NCBI RefSeq assembly: GCF_000559085.1
Contig: NZ_JALN02000001.1
Location: 1,054,001 to 1,118,000, forward strand
DNA from: Mycolicibacterium aromaticivorans JS19b1 = JCM 16368
GTDB lineage: Bacteria > Actinomycetota > Actinomycetes > Mycobacteriales > Mycobacteriaceae
Length of the DNA stretch: 64,000 nucleotides
Direction: 5' to 3'
Position 1 is the stretch's first letter, and every line of letters begins with the position of its first letter. Positions 26,475 to 35,541 of the stretch are shown one piece after another. Below the pieces are notes generated by a model. That model was given only the letters and a program-made list of their open reading frames with translations. It ran no database searches and was not told the origin of the DNA. The position numbers and the translations under genes are program-made.

Positions 26475-26981
26475 ATGCGCAGCACGACGCGGGGCATCGT
26501 GATCGGTGTCGCGATCACCGCGACCGCAGGCTGCGGTGGGCGCGTGGACACCACTCCGACCCCGACCACCACATCTGCTCCGACCTCCATGCACACCACC
26601 GCGATGCCCGCACCGGCGGTGCAAACCCGCTCGGTGAAGTGGGTGGACCTCCAAGCCGGCGACTGTCTGGCCGACCCGCCGCCCACCGATCCCGCGGTGG
26701 TCCAGGTCAACGTCGTGGACTGTGGTCAACCCCATCTGGCCGAGACCTATCTGCGTGTGCCGATCCCGGTGAACTCCGCCCTCGACGACGTCGCGGCCCG
26801 CGAATGCGCGACCGGCTTTGCGCGCTACACAGGCACCGCCGCCACTGCTGGCTCGTACACCACCAGCTACCTGATCGACTCCGACCAGGACCGGACGTCG
26901 GACAATCCTTATCCCAGCACGGTAATTTGCCTGCTACAGGGCGCTCAAGGCCAACCGCTGACCGGCTCGGCACGCCGCTGA
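26475..26981 (+). CDS. Lipoprotein with septum-formation-like domain
   Basis: A 168-residue probable lipoprotein: MRSTTRGIVIGVAITATAGC provides signal and lipid-modified Cys20, followed by a Thr/Pro-rich linker. The globular part has the pattern VGDCL-like LQAGDCLADPP, VNVVDCGQPHLAETY and ECATGFARYTG, resembling the actinobacterial septum formation (PF13845-type) domain with its paired cysteines. ATG 26475 is chosen because it places the signal peptide at the N-terminus. Confidence 0.72.
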   Translation: MRSTTRGIVIGVAITATAGCGGRVDTTPTPTTTSAPTSMHTTAMPAPAVQTRSVKWVDLQAGDCLADPPPTDPAVVQVNVVDCGQPHLAETYLRVPIPVNSALDDVAARECATGFARYTGTAATAGSYTTSYLIDSDQDRTSDNPYPSTVICLLQGAQGQPLTGSARR

Positions 26982-27100
26982 CCTGCGTCGCGCCCCACCA
27001 GGCTTGGGTACGACAGCAGTCAGCCGGTAGGGTCGATATGTTGTCTAACGAATACCTAGGTCAAAGCGCGGCCGATCTGAACTTAAGGATCTGATCTTTC

Positions 27101-28312
27101 ATGCGCGCACCCTATGACCCACAGGTGCTGAATCCTGCCGGTTTTGCCGGTGCCACCAAGCGACCGATTTCGTTGCTGCTGATCGAGGACGATCAGGGCG
27201 ATGCCATTCTGGTCGAGGAACTGATCTCTGAAGCCGGCGCCGATATCAGCGTGGAGTGGGCCGCATCGATGGCGATCGCCCAGGAGAAGCTGGCCGTCCA
27301 TCGGCCCGATTGCGTCCTGCTGGATCTCAACCTGCCCGACGCCAATGGCGTGGCCGCCGTGGACCGGGTGGCCAAGCTTGATGCGGGGCTACCGATCGTC
27401 GTGCTCACCGGCCTCAACGACCAGCACTTCGGCATGTCGGCGATGGCATCCGGCGCCCAGGACTACCTCGTCAAGGGACACGTTGAACCTGAGACTCTGC
27501 ACCGTTCGGTGCTATATGCCATCGAACGCAAACGCACCGAACTGACCGCCGTCGACCTGCACACCAGCCAGATGCGTGCTCAGGAGAACGCCCGTCTGGA
27601 GCGCGCACTACTGCCGCTGCCACTGCTGGATGACGACCCTGGCGTCGAGATCGTCATGCAATACCGGCCCAGCCGGGAGAACGCGTTGCTGGGTGGCGAC
27701 TTCTACGACATGGTGCAGACCCCGGACGGGACCGTGCACGTCATGGTCGGCGACGTGGCGGGCCACGGCCCCGACGAAGCGGCGTTGGGCGCGGCACTGC
27801 GCATCGCATGGCGGGCATTGACGTTCGCGGGACTCCGCGGCAACGACCGGATGCGCCGCCTCGAGCAGGTCCTGCGCGCCGAGCGCGCGGGCACCGGAAT
27901 CTTCGCGACTGTGCTCAGCATCGCGATGTGGCCTGACTCGCGAGGCTTCACCGCCGTCCGTGCCGGTCACCCGGGAATGCTGCTGCATGGACCGGGCACC
28001 GTGGAATGGGTCGAGCCGCCGGCCGGACCAGCTTTGGGTTTGGGAGCACAGCAGTGGCCGCTGAACGAGTTGGAACTGCCCGACGGCCACGGGCTGGTAC
28101 TGCTCACCGATGGGCTGTTCGAGGGGCACTCGGGTATCGGCGAGAAGAGACTCGGCGAAGATGGTCTGCTCGAGCTGGCCCGCTCGATCGCGGAGCTTCC
28201 CGGCCCAGAATTCGTGGCGGGCCTCATCGAAGGCGCCGAAGCACGCGCCGCATCGCACGGCGGCATGACCGACGACATCGCCGTGCTGCGCGTTGAGCGG
28301 ACCCGCCGATGA
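27101..28312 (+). CDS. Response regulator with SpoIIE/RsbU-type PP2C phosphatase output
   Basis: A 403-residue cytosolic signalling protein. The receiver domain (about residues 26-150) has IEDDQGDA acidic pocket, phosphoacceptor Asp in CVLLDLNLPD and the VLTG switch; a short helix follows, then a PP2C-type Ser phosphatase: LLGGDFYDMVQ, VMVGDVAGHGPDEA, and GMTDDIAVLRV at the end with the metal-binding aspartates. Such proteins dephosphorylate anti-anti-sigma factors. Its stop overlaps the kinase ATG by 4 bp. Confidence 0.92.
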   Translation: MRAPYDPQVLNPAGFAGATKRPISLLLIEDDQGDAILVEELISEAGADISVEWAASMAIAQEKLAVHRPDCVLLDLNLPDANGVAAVDRVAKLDAGLPIVVLTGLNDQHFGMSAMASGAQDYLVKGHVEPETLHRSVLYAIERKRTELTAVDLHTSQMRAQENARLERALLPLPLLDDDPGVEIVMQYRPSRENALLGGDFYDMVQTPDGTVHVMVGDVAGHGPDEAALGAALRIAWRALTFAGLRGNDRMRRLEQVLRAERAGTGIFATVLSIAMWPDSRGFTAVRAGHPGMLLHGPGTVEWVEPPAGPALGLGAQQWPLNELELPDGHGLVLLTDGLFEGHSGIGEKRLGEDGLLELARSIAELPGPEFVAGLIEGAEARAASHGGMTDDIAVLRVERTRR

Positions 28313-29901
28313 AAGAGGTCGCGGGCACCCGGCTGTCCGGTATGACGGTGCGGGGCTGGTTGAGCGTCGTGTTGCTGGTGCTTGGCGTCGTAGTGCTCGG
28401 CGGGACACTCGTTGCAGCTGTGCTACTCGACCGAACTGATGAGACAAGCAGGCAGCTGATCGACGACATTCAGCCCGCGCGGGTCGCCGCGTATCAGCTG
28501 CAGGCCGCGTTACGCGATCAGGAGACAGCGGTCCGCGGCTACGTCATCGCCGCCGACACGCAATTCCTGGCGCCCTACTCCGACGGTCAGCGCACCGAAC
28601 AGGCTGCGGCGCAGTCTATTCGGAGTGACCTGGCTGGGCGGCCGGAGTTACTTGCGGACCTAGACGCCATCGAGAACGCGGCCGCGACCTGGCGCAATGA
28701 GTACGCGGATCCTGTGATCGCCAGCGTCACACCGGGCTCACCGAGCGTGTTGACGAGAACGAATGCGGAGGCCGGGAAGTCGAAATTCGATTCCCTACGA
28801 GCACTTTTCGACGCTCAGAACAGCCATCTCGCCGCCGTCCGCACCGAAGCGGTACACGAGCGCGATACCGCACGAGAGTGGCGCGACCGCGCCTCCGCCG
28901 TCGTGATCGCCGCATTCCTGATCACCGGTGTGGCGATCACGATCCTGATTCGCAATGCGGTCACTCGGCCCATGGAGGCGTTGGCATCAGCCTGCCGGCG
29001 GATCACCAAGGGAAGCTTCGACGAGCGGATTGTTCCGGAGGGCCCCAAGGATATTCGTTCGATCGCCGCCGACGTCGAGGACATGCGACGCCGCATCGTC
29101 GAAGAACTCCAGGCGTCCAGCGACGCGCGTACGCAACTGGACGAGCAGGCCGCCGAGCTGCGACGCTCCAACGCCGAGCTTGAGCAGTTCGCCTACGTCG
29201 CTTCGCACGATCTACAGGAACCGCTGCGCAAGGTCGCGTCGTTCTGTCAGCTGCTGGAGAAGCGCTACGGCGACCAGCTGGACGAACGTGGCCACCAGTA
29301 CATCGATTTCGCCGTCGACGGCGCCAAGCGGATGCAGGTTCTGATCAACGACCTGTTGACGTTCTCGCGGGTCGGCCGTCTGCACTCCACTCAGGTCGAC
29401 GTGAAACTCGATACGGTGCTGGACGCCGCCCTCGCCAATGTGGCCACGGCGATCGAGGAAACCGGTGCCGAGATAACCCGTTCCGGCCCGTTGCCCACAG
29501 TGACGGGTGACCCGACCCTGCTGACCATGTTGTGGCAGAACTTGGTCAGCAATGCGGTGAAGTTCCGCCGCGATGGCGTCGCCCCACGCATCACCATCAC
29601 CTCCGAAACCGGTACCGGTGAAGATGATGGGCAGTGGGTATTCACCTTCTCCGACAATGGAATCGGAATCGCCGATGAATTCGTCGACAAAGTATTCGTG
29701 ATCTTCCAGCGCCTACATGGCCGAGATGCCTACGCGGGCACCGGAATAGGCCTGGCCCTGGTCAAAAAGATCGTCGAACACCACGGCGGCACCATCTCGA
29801 TCGACACCGCCTACGACGGCGGGACCCGGTTCCGCTTCACCTTGCCCGCCCGTATCGCAGCAGAAACACAAGCGTTGCAACTGGAAGGAACCGCTTCATG
29901 A
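28309..29901 (+). CDS. CHASE3-type membrane sensor histidine kinase
   Basis: A 530-residue kinase. TM1 (SVVLLVLGVVVLGGTLVAAVL), an extracytoplasmic CHASE3-like helical domain (QLQAALRDQETAVRGYVIAA), TM2 (AVVIAAFLITGVAITILI), HAMP domain (RPMEALASACRRITKGSFDE), coiled coil, HisKA with FAYVASHDLQEPLRK (phosphorylated His) and HATPase with NLVSNAVKF, DNGIGI and GTGIGLALVKKIV. This HisKA type is common in CHASE3/phytochrome-like kinases paired with Rcp1-like regulators. ATGA overlaps on both sides couple it to the two response regulators. Confidence 0.93.
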   Translation: MKEVAGTRLSGMTVRGWLSVVLLVLGVVVLGGTLVAAVLLDRTDETSRQLIDDIQPARVAAYQLQAALRDQETAVRGYVIAADTQFLAPYSDGQRTEQAAAQSIRSDLAGRPELLADLDAIENAAATWRNEYADPVIASVTPGSPSVLTRTNAEAGKSKFDSLRALFDAQNSHLAAVRTEAVHERDTAREWRDRASAVVIAAFLITGVAITILIRNAVTRPMEALASACRRITKGSFDERIVPEGPKDIRSIAADVEDMRRRIVEELQASSDARTQLDEQAAELRRSNAELEQFAYVASHDLQEPLRKVASFCQLLEKRYGDQLDERGHQYIDFAVDGAKRMQVLINDLLTFSRVGRLHSTQVDVKLDTVLDAALANVATAIEETGAEITRSGPLPTVTGDPTLLTMLWQNLVSNAVKFRRDGVAPRITITSETGTGEDDGQWVFTFSDNGIGIADEFVDKVFVIFQRLHGRDAYAGTGIGLALVKKIVEHHGGTISIDTAYDGGTRFRFTLPARIAAETQALQLEGTAS

Positions 29902-30344
29902 GCGACAGCACTCGCGCCATCGACGTCCTGCTCATCGAGGACGACCCCGGAGACGAACTGATCACCCGGGAGGCGTTCGAGCACAACAAGCTCAAGAACA
30001 CCTTGCATGTGGTGCACGACGGGGAGGAAGGCCTGGATTATCTGTACCGGCGCGGCCCGTTCGCCGATGCCCCGCGGCCGGACCTCATCCTGCTCGACCT
30101 GAACCTACCCAAATACGACGGGCGTCAGCTGCTGGAGAAGATCAAGTCCGATGACGACCTGAGCACCATCCCGGTGGTCGTGCTCACCACCTCGTCGGCC
30201 GAAGAGGACATCCTGCGCAGCTACAAGCTGCACGCCAACGCCTACGTCACCAAACCGGTCGACCTCGATCAGTTCATGAGCGCGGTCCGACAGATCGACG
30301 AGTTCTTCGTGCAGGTGGTTCGCCTGCCGGGGGGACAGCGATAA
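29898..30344 (+). CDS. Single-domain Rcp1-like response regulator
   Basis: A 148-residue stand-alone receiver. It shows LLIEDDPGDE, the Rcp1-type insertion HDGEEGLDYLYRRGPF, phosphoacceptor D67 in ILLDLNLPK, VVLTTSSAEED and the conserved Lys in YVTKPVD. No output domain, so it acts by protein contact, perhaps relaying phosphate between the kinase and the REC-phosphatase. Coupled to the kinase by an ATGA overlap. Confidence 0.92.
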   Translation: MSDSTRAIDVLLIEDDPGDELITREAFEHNKLKNTLHVVHDGEEGLDYLYRRGPFADAPRPDLILLDLNLPKYDGRQLLEKIKSDDDLSTIPVVVLTTSSAEEDILRSYKLHANAYVTKPVDLDQFMSAVRQIDEFFVQVVRLPGGQR

Positions 30345-30379
30345 GCTTCACCGCCGCCGTCCGCCGCCCCTCATCTAGC

Positions 30380-31258
30380 TCAGGCTCCGTGCGCGGCGAA
30401 GAACTGTGCGCCGGCCTGTGAGGCGTCGAAGGCTGTGGCGCGGCCCGACGGCCAGGTGTGTCCCCACCCCTCGATGGTGACGAACGCGACTTCGGTGCCA
30501 TCGGCACAACCGTTGGCGGCGAGACGTTTTCCCCCGTCGATTGGAGTGCTCACCGCCCGCGGGCACCGGTCGAAGGCCAGCCACCGATCCGCCATCGTGG
30601 GTGCCGACACGACAGTGCTGGCTCCCCCTCTACCGACCACGCGGCCACCGCGGTACGGCACCACCGTGTCGGCGGTGCCGTGCACCGTCAGGACCGACAC
30701 GGGTCTGGATGGGTTGCAGTGCACAGCATTACCCAATGTCGAGGCGACCGGCGCGATCGCAGTGACGAGATCGGCGCGGTCGCACGCCAACCGGGTCGCC
30801 ATGAAACCGCCCGCCGACATGCCGGTGACGAACACCCGGCCGGGCGCGATGCCGAAGTCATGCGAGAGCCGGCCGATCAGTGTCGCCAGGAAACCGACGT
30901 CGTCGACACCCCGGCGGTCCGGGATCGACGCGCCGCGGCCGTCAGCCCAGCTGAAATCGATGCCGTCGGGATAGGCGACAACCCACCCGCGCTGGTCGGC
31001 GATCGCGTTGTAGTTGGTCAAGGCGGCCTGGGTGCGGCCGGTCTGCCCACCGCCGTGCAGATTGAGCACCAGGGCGGTGGGATGTTGCACACCGGCGGGC
31101 ACGTGCAACACATACGTCCGCTGTACGCCACCGAAGGTGAGCGCGCCGGGCAGATCACCTGTCGCCGAAGCGTGCTCGGCGGGCAACGTGAACAGAAGCA
31201 GTAGGGCAACAACAAATGCTGTCGGACGGCGGCTCACGGGTTGATTGTGCACTGGCAC
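30380..31258 (-). CDS. Secreted PHB-depolymerase/feruloyl-esterase-like hydrolase (LpqC-like)
   Basis: A 292-residue CE1-type alpha/beta hydrolase. An N-terminal signal segment (TAFVVALLLLFTLPAEHASA) directs export. Motifs: LVLNLHGGGQTG (oxyanion region), GMSAGGFMATRLAC with nucleophile Ser, SVLTVHGTADTVVPYRGG (Asp) and GWGHTWPSG (His). Closest known family is the polyhydroxybutyrate depolymerase LpqC group; a lipobox is not evident here. GTG 31258 is the likely start. It lies downstream of and parallel to the RNase T2 gene. Confidence 0.85.
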   Translation of the reverse strand: MPVHNQPVSRRPTAFVVALLLLFTLPAEHASATGDLPGALTFGGVQRTYVLHVPAGVQHPTALVLNLHGGGQTGRTQAALTNYNAIADQRGWVVAYPDGIDFSWADGRGASIPDRRGVDDVGFLATLIGRLSHDFGIAPGRVFVTGMSAGGFMATRLACDRADLVTAIAPVASTLGNAVHCNPSRPVSVLTVHGTADTVVPYRGGRVVGRGGASTVVSAPTMADRWLAFDRCPRAVSTPIDGGKRLAANGCADGTEVAFVTIEGWGHTWPSGRATAFDASQAGAQFFAAHGA

Positions 31259-31273
31259 AGGTCTCGGGCGACG

Positions 31274-32026
31274 TCAGGATACGAGCCCGCGTCGACAACC
31301 CGCCACGATCGTCGGCCCCTTGTCCAGCAGCTCACCCAACGACGCGTTCGAAGCGCTCCGCAGGTCCGCAACCGGCGGAAGCGACAGATGCAACTCGTAG
31401 ATGATCATCCCGCTCCCGCCCACTTCGCGACAGTTCATGCCGACCCGGTCGCCGGTGCGGGCACCGAATGCGGCGTCGAACCGGTCTCGCACCGTGCTCA
31501 GTGACACGTTGTCGCCCTGCGCATTCCGAAAAACCGGGTTGAGGACAGCGGTCACCTGTTCGGTGAGCCTCGTGGCAATGGTGAAGTAGTCGGCCGGTGG
31601 GAGCCCCGAGCAGGTGCCATGCGCAGACCATTCGTGGGGGGCCATGACGCCGGCATCAGACATCATCGATTGAAGATCCGTCTGCACGCCCTGGGGCAGC
31701 TTCAGCTCCGCCAAGCTGGGATTCCGGCCTCCTTTCGGCACTCCACAGAACTGCTGGGTCGGCGGCTGCGGCCAGAGGCCGTGCAGGATGAACGCCGGTC
31801 CCAATGACCCGACATGGCCGCTTCGGCAGCCAGGATTGGGTGGGTCGACCTTGCAGAGCGCAGGACCCCACGTCACCACAAGCAGACTCGAGTTGCTCGT
31901 GGACTCCGCGGCTCTGGACGGCTCGCGTGGACGATCGACGACGAGGACGCTGACGACCACGGCCGCGACGACCACTGCCCCCAGTGCGGCCGATATGGAC
32001 AATACGGCCACGTCACCTCGCCGCAT
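31274..32026 (-). CDS. Membrane-anchored or secreted ribonuclease T2
   Basis: A 250-residue RNase T2 family member. CAS I is FILHGLWPQ (His82) and CAS II is HEWSAHGTCSG (Glu132, His136), the full catalytic set; conserved Cys residues are present. A long N-terminal hydrophobic stretch (VAVLSISAALGAVVVAAVVV) is a signal anchor, so it acts outside the cytoplasm. ATG 32026 is preferred over 32080. RNase T2 is uncommon among mycobacterial genes I know. It is divergent from the membrane protein-reverse transcriptase operon, with an 85-bp spacer. Confidence 0.88.
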   Translation of the reverse strand: MRRGDVAVLSISAALGAVVVAAVVVSVLVVDRPREPSRAAESTSNSSLLVVTWGPALCKVDPPNPGCRSGHVGSLGPAFILHGLWPQPPTQQFCGVPKGGRNPSLAELKLPQGVQTDLQSMMSDAGVMAPHEWSAHGTCSGLPPADYFTIATRLTEQVTAVLNPVFRNAQGDNVSLSTVRDRFDAAFGARTGDRVGMNCREVGGSGMIIYELHLSLPPVADLRSASNASLGELLDKGPTIVAGCRRGLVS

Positions 32027-32111
32027 GCGATACAGCTTGTCACGACCACGCGTCAGCGTTGACGGATTGCGGAAGGTCACGCCCGATGCCGATGCCGAAG
32101 TTCACCCGACC

Positions 32112-34175
32112 GTGAACGACATCCATCGCTGGTTCGAGCGCACCGCCCGTGGCCAGACCCGGGTGCCTTCCCTCTATGCGAGTCTCCTCACGGGCAGGGT
32201 TTTCAGGTACCTCGCGTACCGGCTGCGTTACCCGCTCGTGCTCGCCACCGTGCAGTTCGCGGTCCACGTCGCGGAGTTCTTCCTGATCCTCGCCAGCCTC
32301 GGCGGCATGGCGGCGTTCACGGTCATGATTCTTCGCGCGGGCAGCCTGACCGTCGGCGGCGCGTGGTGGGGACTTCTGGAGATCATGCGCGAGCGCCTTC
32401 GTGACTTCTCCCGGTCAGGTGAGCGTGACGCCGCCGGGTACGAGATCGGCCGTTGGCTCGTGCTGGCGGTGGCCCTCACGATCGCGATGACGATCGGTGG
32501 CGGTGTGGCGCTGCTGGTGCTGCGCCCGTCGGGCAACGATCCCGTCGCGCACCTGTACGCCTTCCTGGTGGTCGTCGAACTCGCGGCCAATTTTCCGGTT
32601 CGGGTCCTGCATTCCGGTGTGTACGCGACCCGACGGGTCTACCGACCGCGTTGGTCGATATTCCTTTCCCCCGCAGTGCAACTTGCGGTGATCACCGGGG
32701 GGTTCTACTTCTATCCCACGGTCGCCATCATCATTGCGATCGTCGCGTCGAACGCCATTGCCATCGCGATCACGATTCATTATTCGCTGGAGACCTACCG
32801 ACTGATCGGCCTGCGGCCGCGGCTACCGTCGCCCCGCCGTCCAGTCAGGCGGCTGCTGCCGAAAATTCCGCCCTGGCTTGGTATCCAGACCACGGTGTCG
32901 GGTCTCGGCCTGCGGCTGGATGCCGTGTTGGTTCTCGCGATCGTCGGCATCTATGGCACGAACACCCGCTCGTTCGACCTCACCGCCGCCGTGGCGTCGT
33001 GGCGCCAGGTGGATGCCTTCAGATTCTTCTATCTGGTGCTACCGCTGTTTCGCGGTTCGTACGAGTCTGCCGGCATCTTCTATTTCGACTTCGTGCGGCT
33101 GCGCAGCGTGTCGGCTCTGCACGAATTGCGGCGGGTGTTCTTTCACCGCCTGCTGTGTGTGGCGCCGCTTGCCTCACTGTACTTCTGGGCGCTGGGTGCC
33201 GCCCTCGGACTGCTTGTCCTGAAGGATGTTCCACTGACGTTCCTGCTTGCACTGGTACCACTGTTCGTGGTGCGCAGCGTCATCGGGATCTACCAGATCC
33301 GGCTGTTCGCCGAAGGACGGTTCGGTATCCACCTCATCACCATGCTGTTTCTGGTCGTGCTCTTGTGGCTGGTATGGATCAAACCTAATCCCGCCTCCGA
33401 CCTCATCCAGATCACGGCCGCGATGATCCTGCAGCTGATCCTTCTGATCAACCTGCAACACCTGCGAGACCGTCGTTACCCGCCGTTGCCGACCGTGCTG
33501 AGCGTCGGCGACTGGCTACGCCGCCTGGCCCGGGAGCCGGCCGCAGTGCGCGTCGGCCACGTCACAATTCCGAGATCGACCACGGCGAAGCAACGCTCTG
33601 CCGCGTTGAAGCTGATTCGCCAATCATTCGATGGCACCGGGCATGTAGCGTTCCGGTCCCCGACGAAAATCATGTATTACCACCGTACGCAGGAGGATAC
33701 GGTCGGCGCCTCACCGCACCTCGTGTTGCAAACCGTCAGCGGCGGCGTGGTGACCCGGGGCAGCTCGTCACCACAGCCGATCGCCGACGGACGTGAGGCG
33801 TTCCAGTTGTGGCGGGCCTCCAGCGAAAGTGGCTCTGCACCAATTGGACTGACCGACCTGGTGCGCGCGTTTCATTCACTCTTCCGGACTGGGATCGCCC
33901 TGGATCTGCAAACCCTCGACGGAACACGCGAGATGCGGGGTCTGGGCCAGAGTTTCCTGGTGGCAGCCGTGCCCGCCGTCACGCGCAGTGTCGATGAGGG
34001 ATCCACCGTGGTGGCGGTGTGTGATCGCCAGCTCGCCCCCGTCTATCGACACGGAACACTTCGGATGCTGCTTGTTTGTCCGCCCGAACCCGATCGCGAA
34101 AAACTGAAGAGCTTGGTCAAGCTCATACGGGAGTGGGAAATCGGCCAGGCCGCAAGGGCTGTCCCCGATGGCTGA
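32112..34175 (+). CDS. Polytopic, flippase-like membrane protein cotranscribed with the reverse transcriptase
   Basis: A 687-residue protein. Residues ~40-450 hold about 11 hydrophobic segments (for example 41-75, 115-137, 147-165, 183-222, 350-370, 374-393, 407-423, 431-448), with an overall look of polysaccharide/lipid flippases, but I find no defining motif. Residues ~455-687 are a soluble C-terminal domain (RRLAREPAAVRVGHVTIPRS, RMLLVCPPEPDREKLKS). The open frame extends upstream to 31788 across the RNase T2 gene; GTG 32112 is the realistic start. Its end overlaps the reverse transcriptase ATG by 8 bp, implying coupled synthesis and joint function. Confidence 0.8.
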   Translation: MNDIHRWFERTARGQTRVPSLYASLLTGRVFRYLAYRLRYPLVLATVQFAVHVAEFFLILASLGGMAAFTVMILRAGSLTVGGAWWGLLEIMRERLRDFSRSGERDAAGYEIGRWLVLAVALTIAMTIGGGVALLVLRPSGNDPVAHLYAFLVVVELAANFPVRVLHSGVYATRRVYRPRWSIFLSPAVQLAVITGGFYFYPTVAIIIAIVASNAIAIAITIHYSLETYRLIGLRPRLPSPRRPVRRLLPKIPPWLGIQTTVSGLGLRLDAVLVLAIVGIYGTNTRSFDLTAAVASWRQVDAFRFFYLVLPLFRGSYESAGIFYFDFVRLRSVSALHELRRVFFHRLLCVAPLASLYFWALGAALGLLVLKDVPLTFLLALVPLFVVRSVIGIYQIRLFAEGRFGIHLITMLFLVVLLWLVWIKPNPASDLIQITAAMILQLILLINLQHLRDRRYPPLPTVLSVGDWLRRLAREPAAVRVGHVTIPRSTTAKQRSAALKLIRQSFDGTGHVAFRSPTKIMYYHRTQEDTVGASPHLVLQTVSGGVVTRGSSSPQPIADGREAFQLWRASSESGSAPIGLTDLVRAFHSLFRTGIALDLQTLDGTREMRGLGQSFLVAAVPAVTRSVDEGSTVVAVCDRQLAPVYRHGTLRMLLVCPPEPDREKLKSLVKLIREWEIGQAARAVPDG

Positions 34176-35502
34176 TCCCATCGACATCGAACGGCTGCTG
34201 GTCGATCCGAAGACCTACGAAGACACCATCCTCCGGATCTTCTCGAAGAAGAGGCAGCGTGGACTGACGTTCGGTCAGCTCAGCGACAGCGACCTGACGT
34301 ACTTCGACGCCGCCACCAATCGCCGGTCCCTTGCCCGCGCGATCGCGCACAGCGTGGCCAGCGACCAGTACCAGGCGCTGCCGGTGGATCTGTGGATTTT
34401 GGACAGCAACGGCAAGCGCCGTGCCGCGCACATGCCCGCTTTCACCGACCACGTCGTGGGATCGGCGCTCTTCCAACTCATCTCGCACAACGCGTGCTGC
34501 TTCGGGTTGCCCGGTGTCTACTCGTACCTGCCCGGTACGACCAATGTCGGCGCAATGCGCGTCCTTGCCGAGTTCGTTCGCGCTCATCGCGCAAGGGTCG
34601 GGCCCAAAGGCCCTCCGCTGTATATTCTGCAGTCCGATTTCGAACATTACGGCGACAATCTGCCGGTCGGCCCGGACGCCGCCCTCTGGCCGATTCTGCG
34701 CGAGGTGGTCTCGCTGGGCAGCCCGACCGGCGCGGTGTCAACCCGGGTCTGGAACCTCATCACGGCGCTGACTCGGCCCGTCGTGCGGGACGGCGACGGC
34801 GCACAATTCAGCCGGTTGCGCGGTGTGGCCATGGGCACACCGCTTGTCCCGATTCTGGCCAACCTTGCCGTCGTTCCCATGGACAAGGCGATTTTGGACA
34901 TCGACGGAGTCTTCTACGCCCGCTACAACGACGATTTCTTGATCGCTCACTCGGATCTGTCCGCTCTGCACGAGGCCGATACGCGCATCGACGCGCTGCT
35001 GGGCGAGTTGGGCGTCAAACGCAAACTCGGGAAGGAAATCCGAACCGCGCTGAGCCCGACCGGCCGACCGTCTACCGACGATCCCGCCTACCTAGGGCGC
35101 GGACGCGTCGATTCGCTGGGCCTCTCGGTTGGCTACGACGGCAGCATGGCCGTGGCACCACATCGGCTGCGCCGCTTCGTCGGCCGCGTTGCCGCACGGA
35201 TAGACGGGGTGGCGCCCGCCTTGCGTCCATTGTCGCTTCGGGACCGGGCACATCAGCTGGTGATGGCGACGAACGTGATGCTCGACGTGACGAATCCGTT
35301 TGCAGTACCGGGCTTGTCGTCGCTGTTGGATACCACCACAGATCGCAACACATTGAAGGACCTCGACTTCCGCATCGCGCGCAAAATCGCTCAGTCCGCC
35401 ACCGGTCGGCCCGGGGTCCGCGGCTTTCGCCTCGTGCCCCCCGCGATGTTGCGCGGAGAGCTCGGTTTGGTGTCACTCGTGAAGCTGCGCAACCTGCGGT
35501 GA
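34168..35502 (+). CDS. Stand-alone reverse transcriptase (RVT_1), unclassified group
   Basis: A 444-residue RNA-directed DNA polymerase by motif. Fingers: RAAHMPAFTDHVVGSALFQL (85-104) and LPGVYSYLPGTTNVGAMRVL (114-133). Motif A: YILQSDFEHYGD with Asp157. Motif B: GVAMGTPLVPILANL (219-233). Motif C: FYARYNDDFLIAHSD with Asp255-Asp256. Motif D-like: LGVKRKLGKEI (281-291); RT7-like: VDSLGLSVGY (314-323). There is no maturase X, HNH or retron msr/msd feature. A 120-residue C-terminal tail follows. Overlap with the membrane-protein gene argues for a two-gene system. It resembles the unknown-group/Abi-like RTs, many of which are antiphage, but the group is unknown. Confidence 0.88.
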   Translation: MADPIDIERLLVDPKTYEDTILRIFSKKRQRGLTFGQLSDSDLTYFDAATNRRSLARAIAHSVASDQYQALPVDLWILDSNGKRRAAHMPAFTDHVVGSALFQLISHNACCFGLPGVYSYLPGTTNVGAMRVLAEFVRAHRARVGPKGPPLYILQSDFEHYGDNLPVGPDAALWPILREVVSLGSPTGAVSTRVWNLITALTRPVVRDGDGAQFSRLRGVAMGTPLVPILANLAVVPMDKAILDIDGVFYARYNDDFLIAHSDLSALHEADTRIDALLGELGVKRKLGKEIRTALSPTGRPSTDDPAYLGRGRVDSLGLSVGYDGSMAVAPHRLRRFVGRVAARIDGVAPALRPLSLRDRAHQLVMATNVMLDVTNPFAVPGLSSLLDTTTDRNTLKDLDFRIARKIAQSATGRPGVRGFRLVPPAMLRGELGLVSLVKLRNLR

Positions 35503-35541
35503 TCGCGGATGGCGGGCAGCTACGGGGCTCTTGCGGCTATC

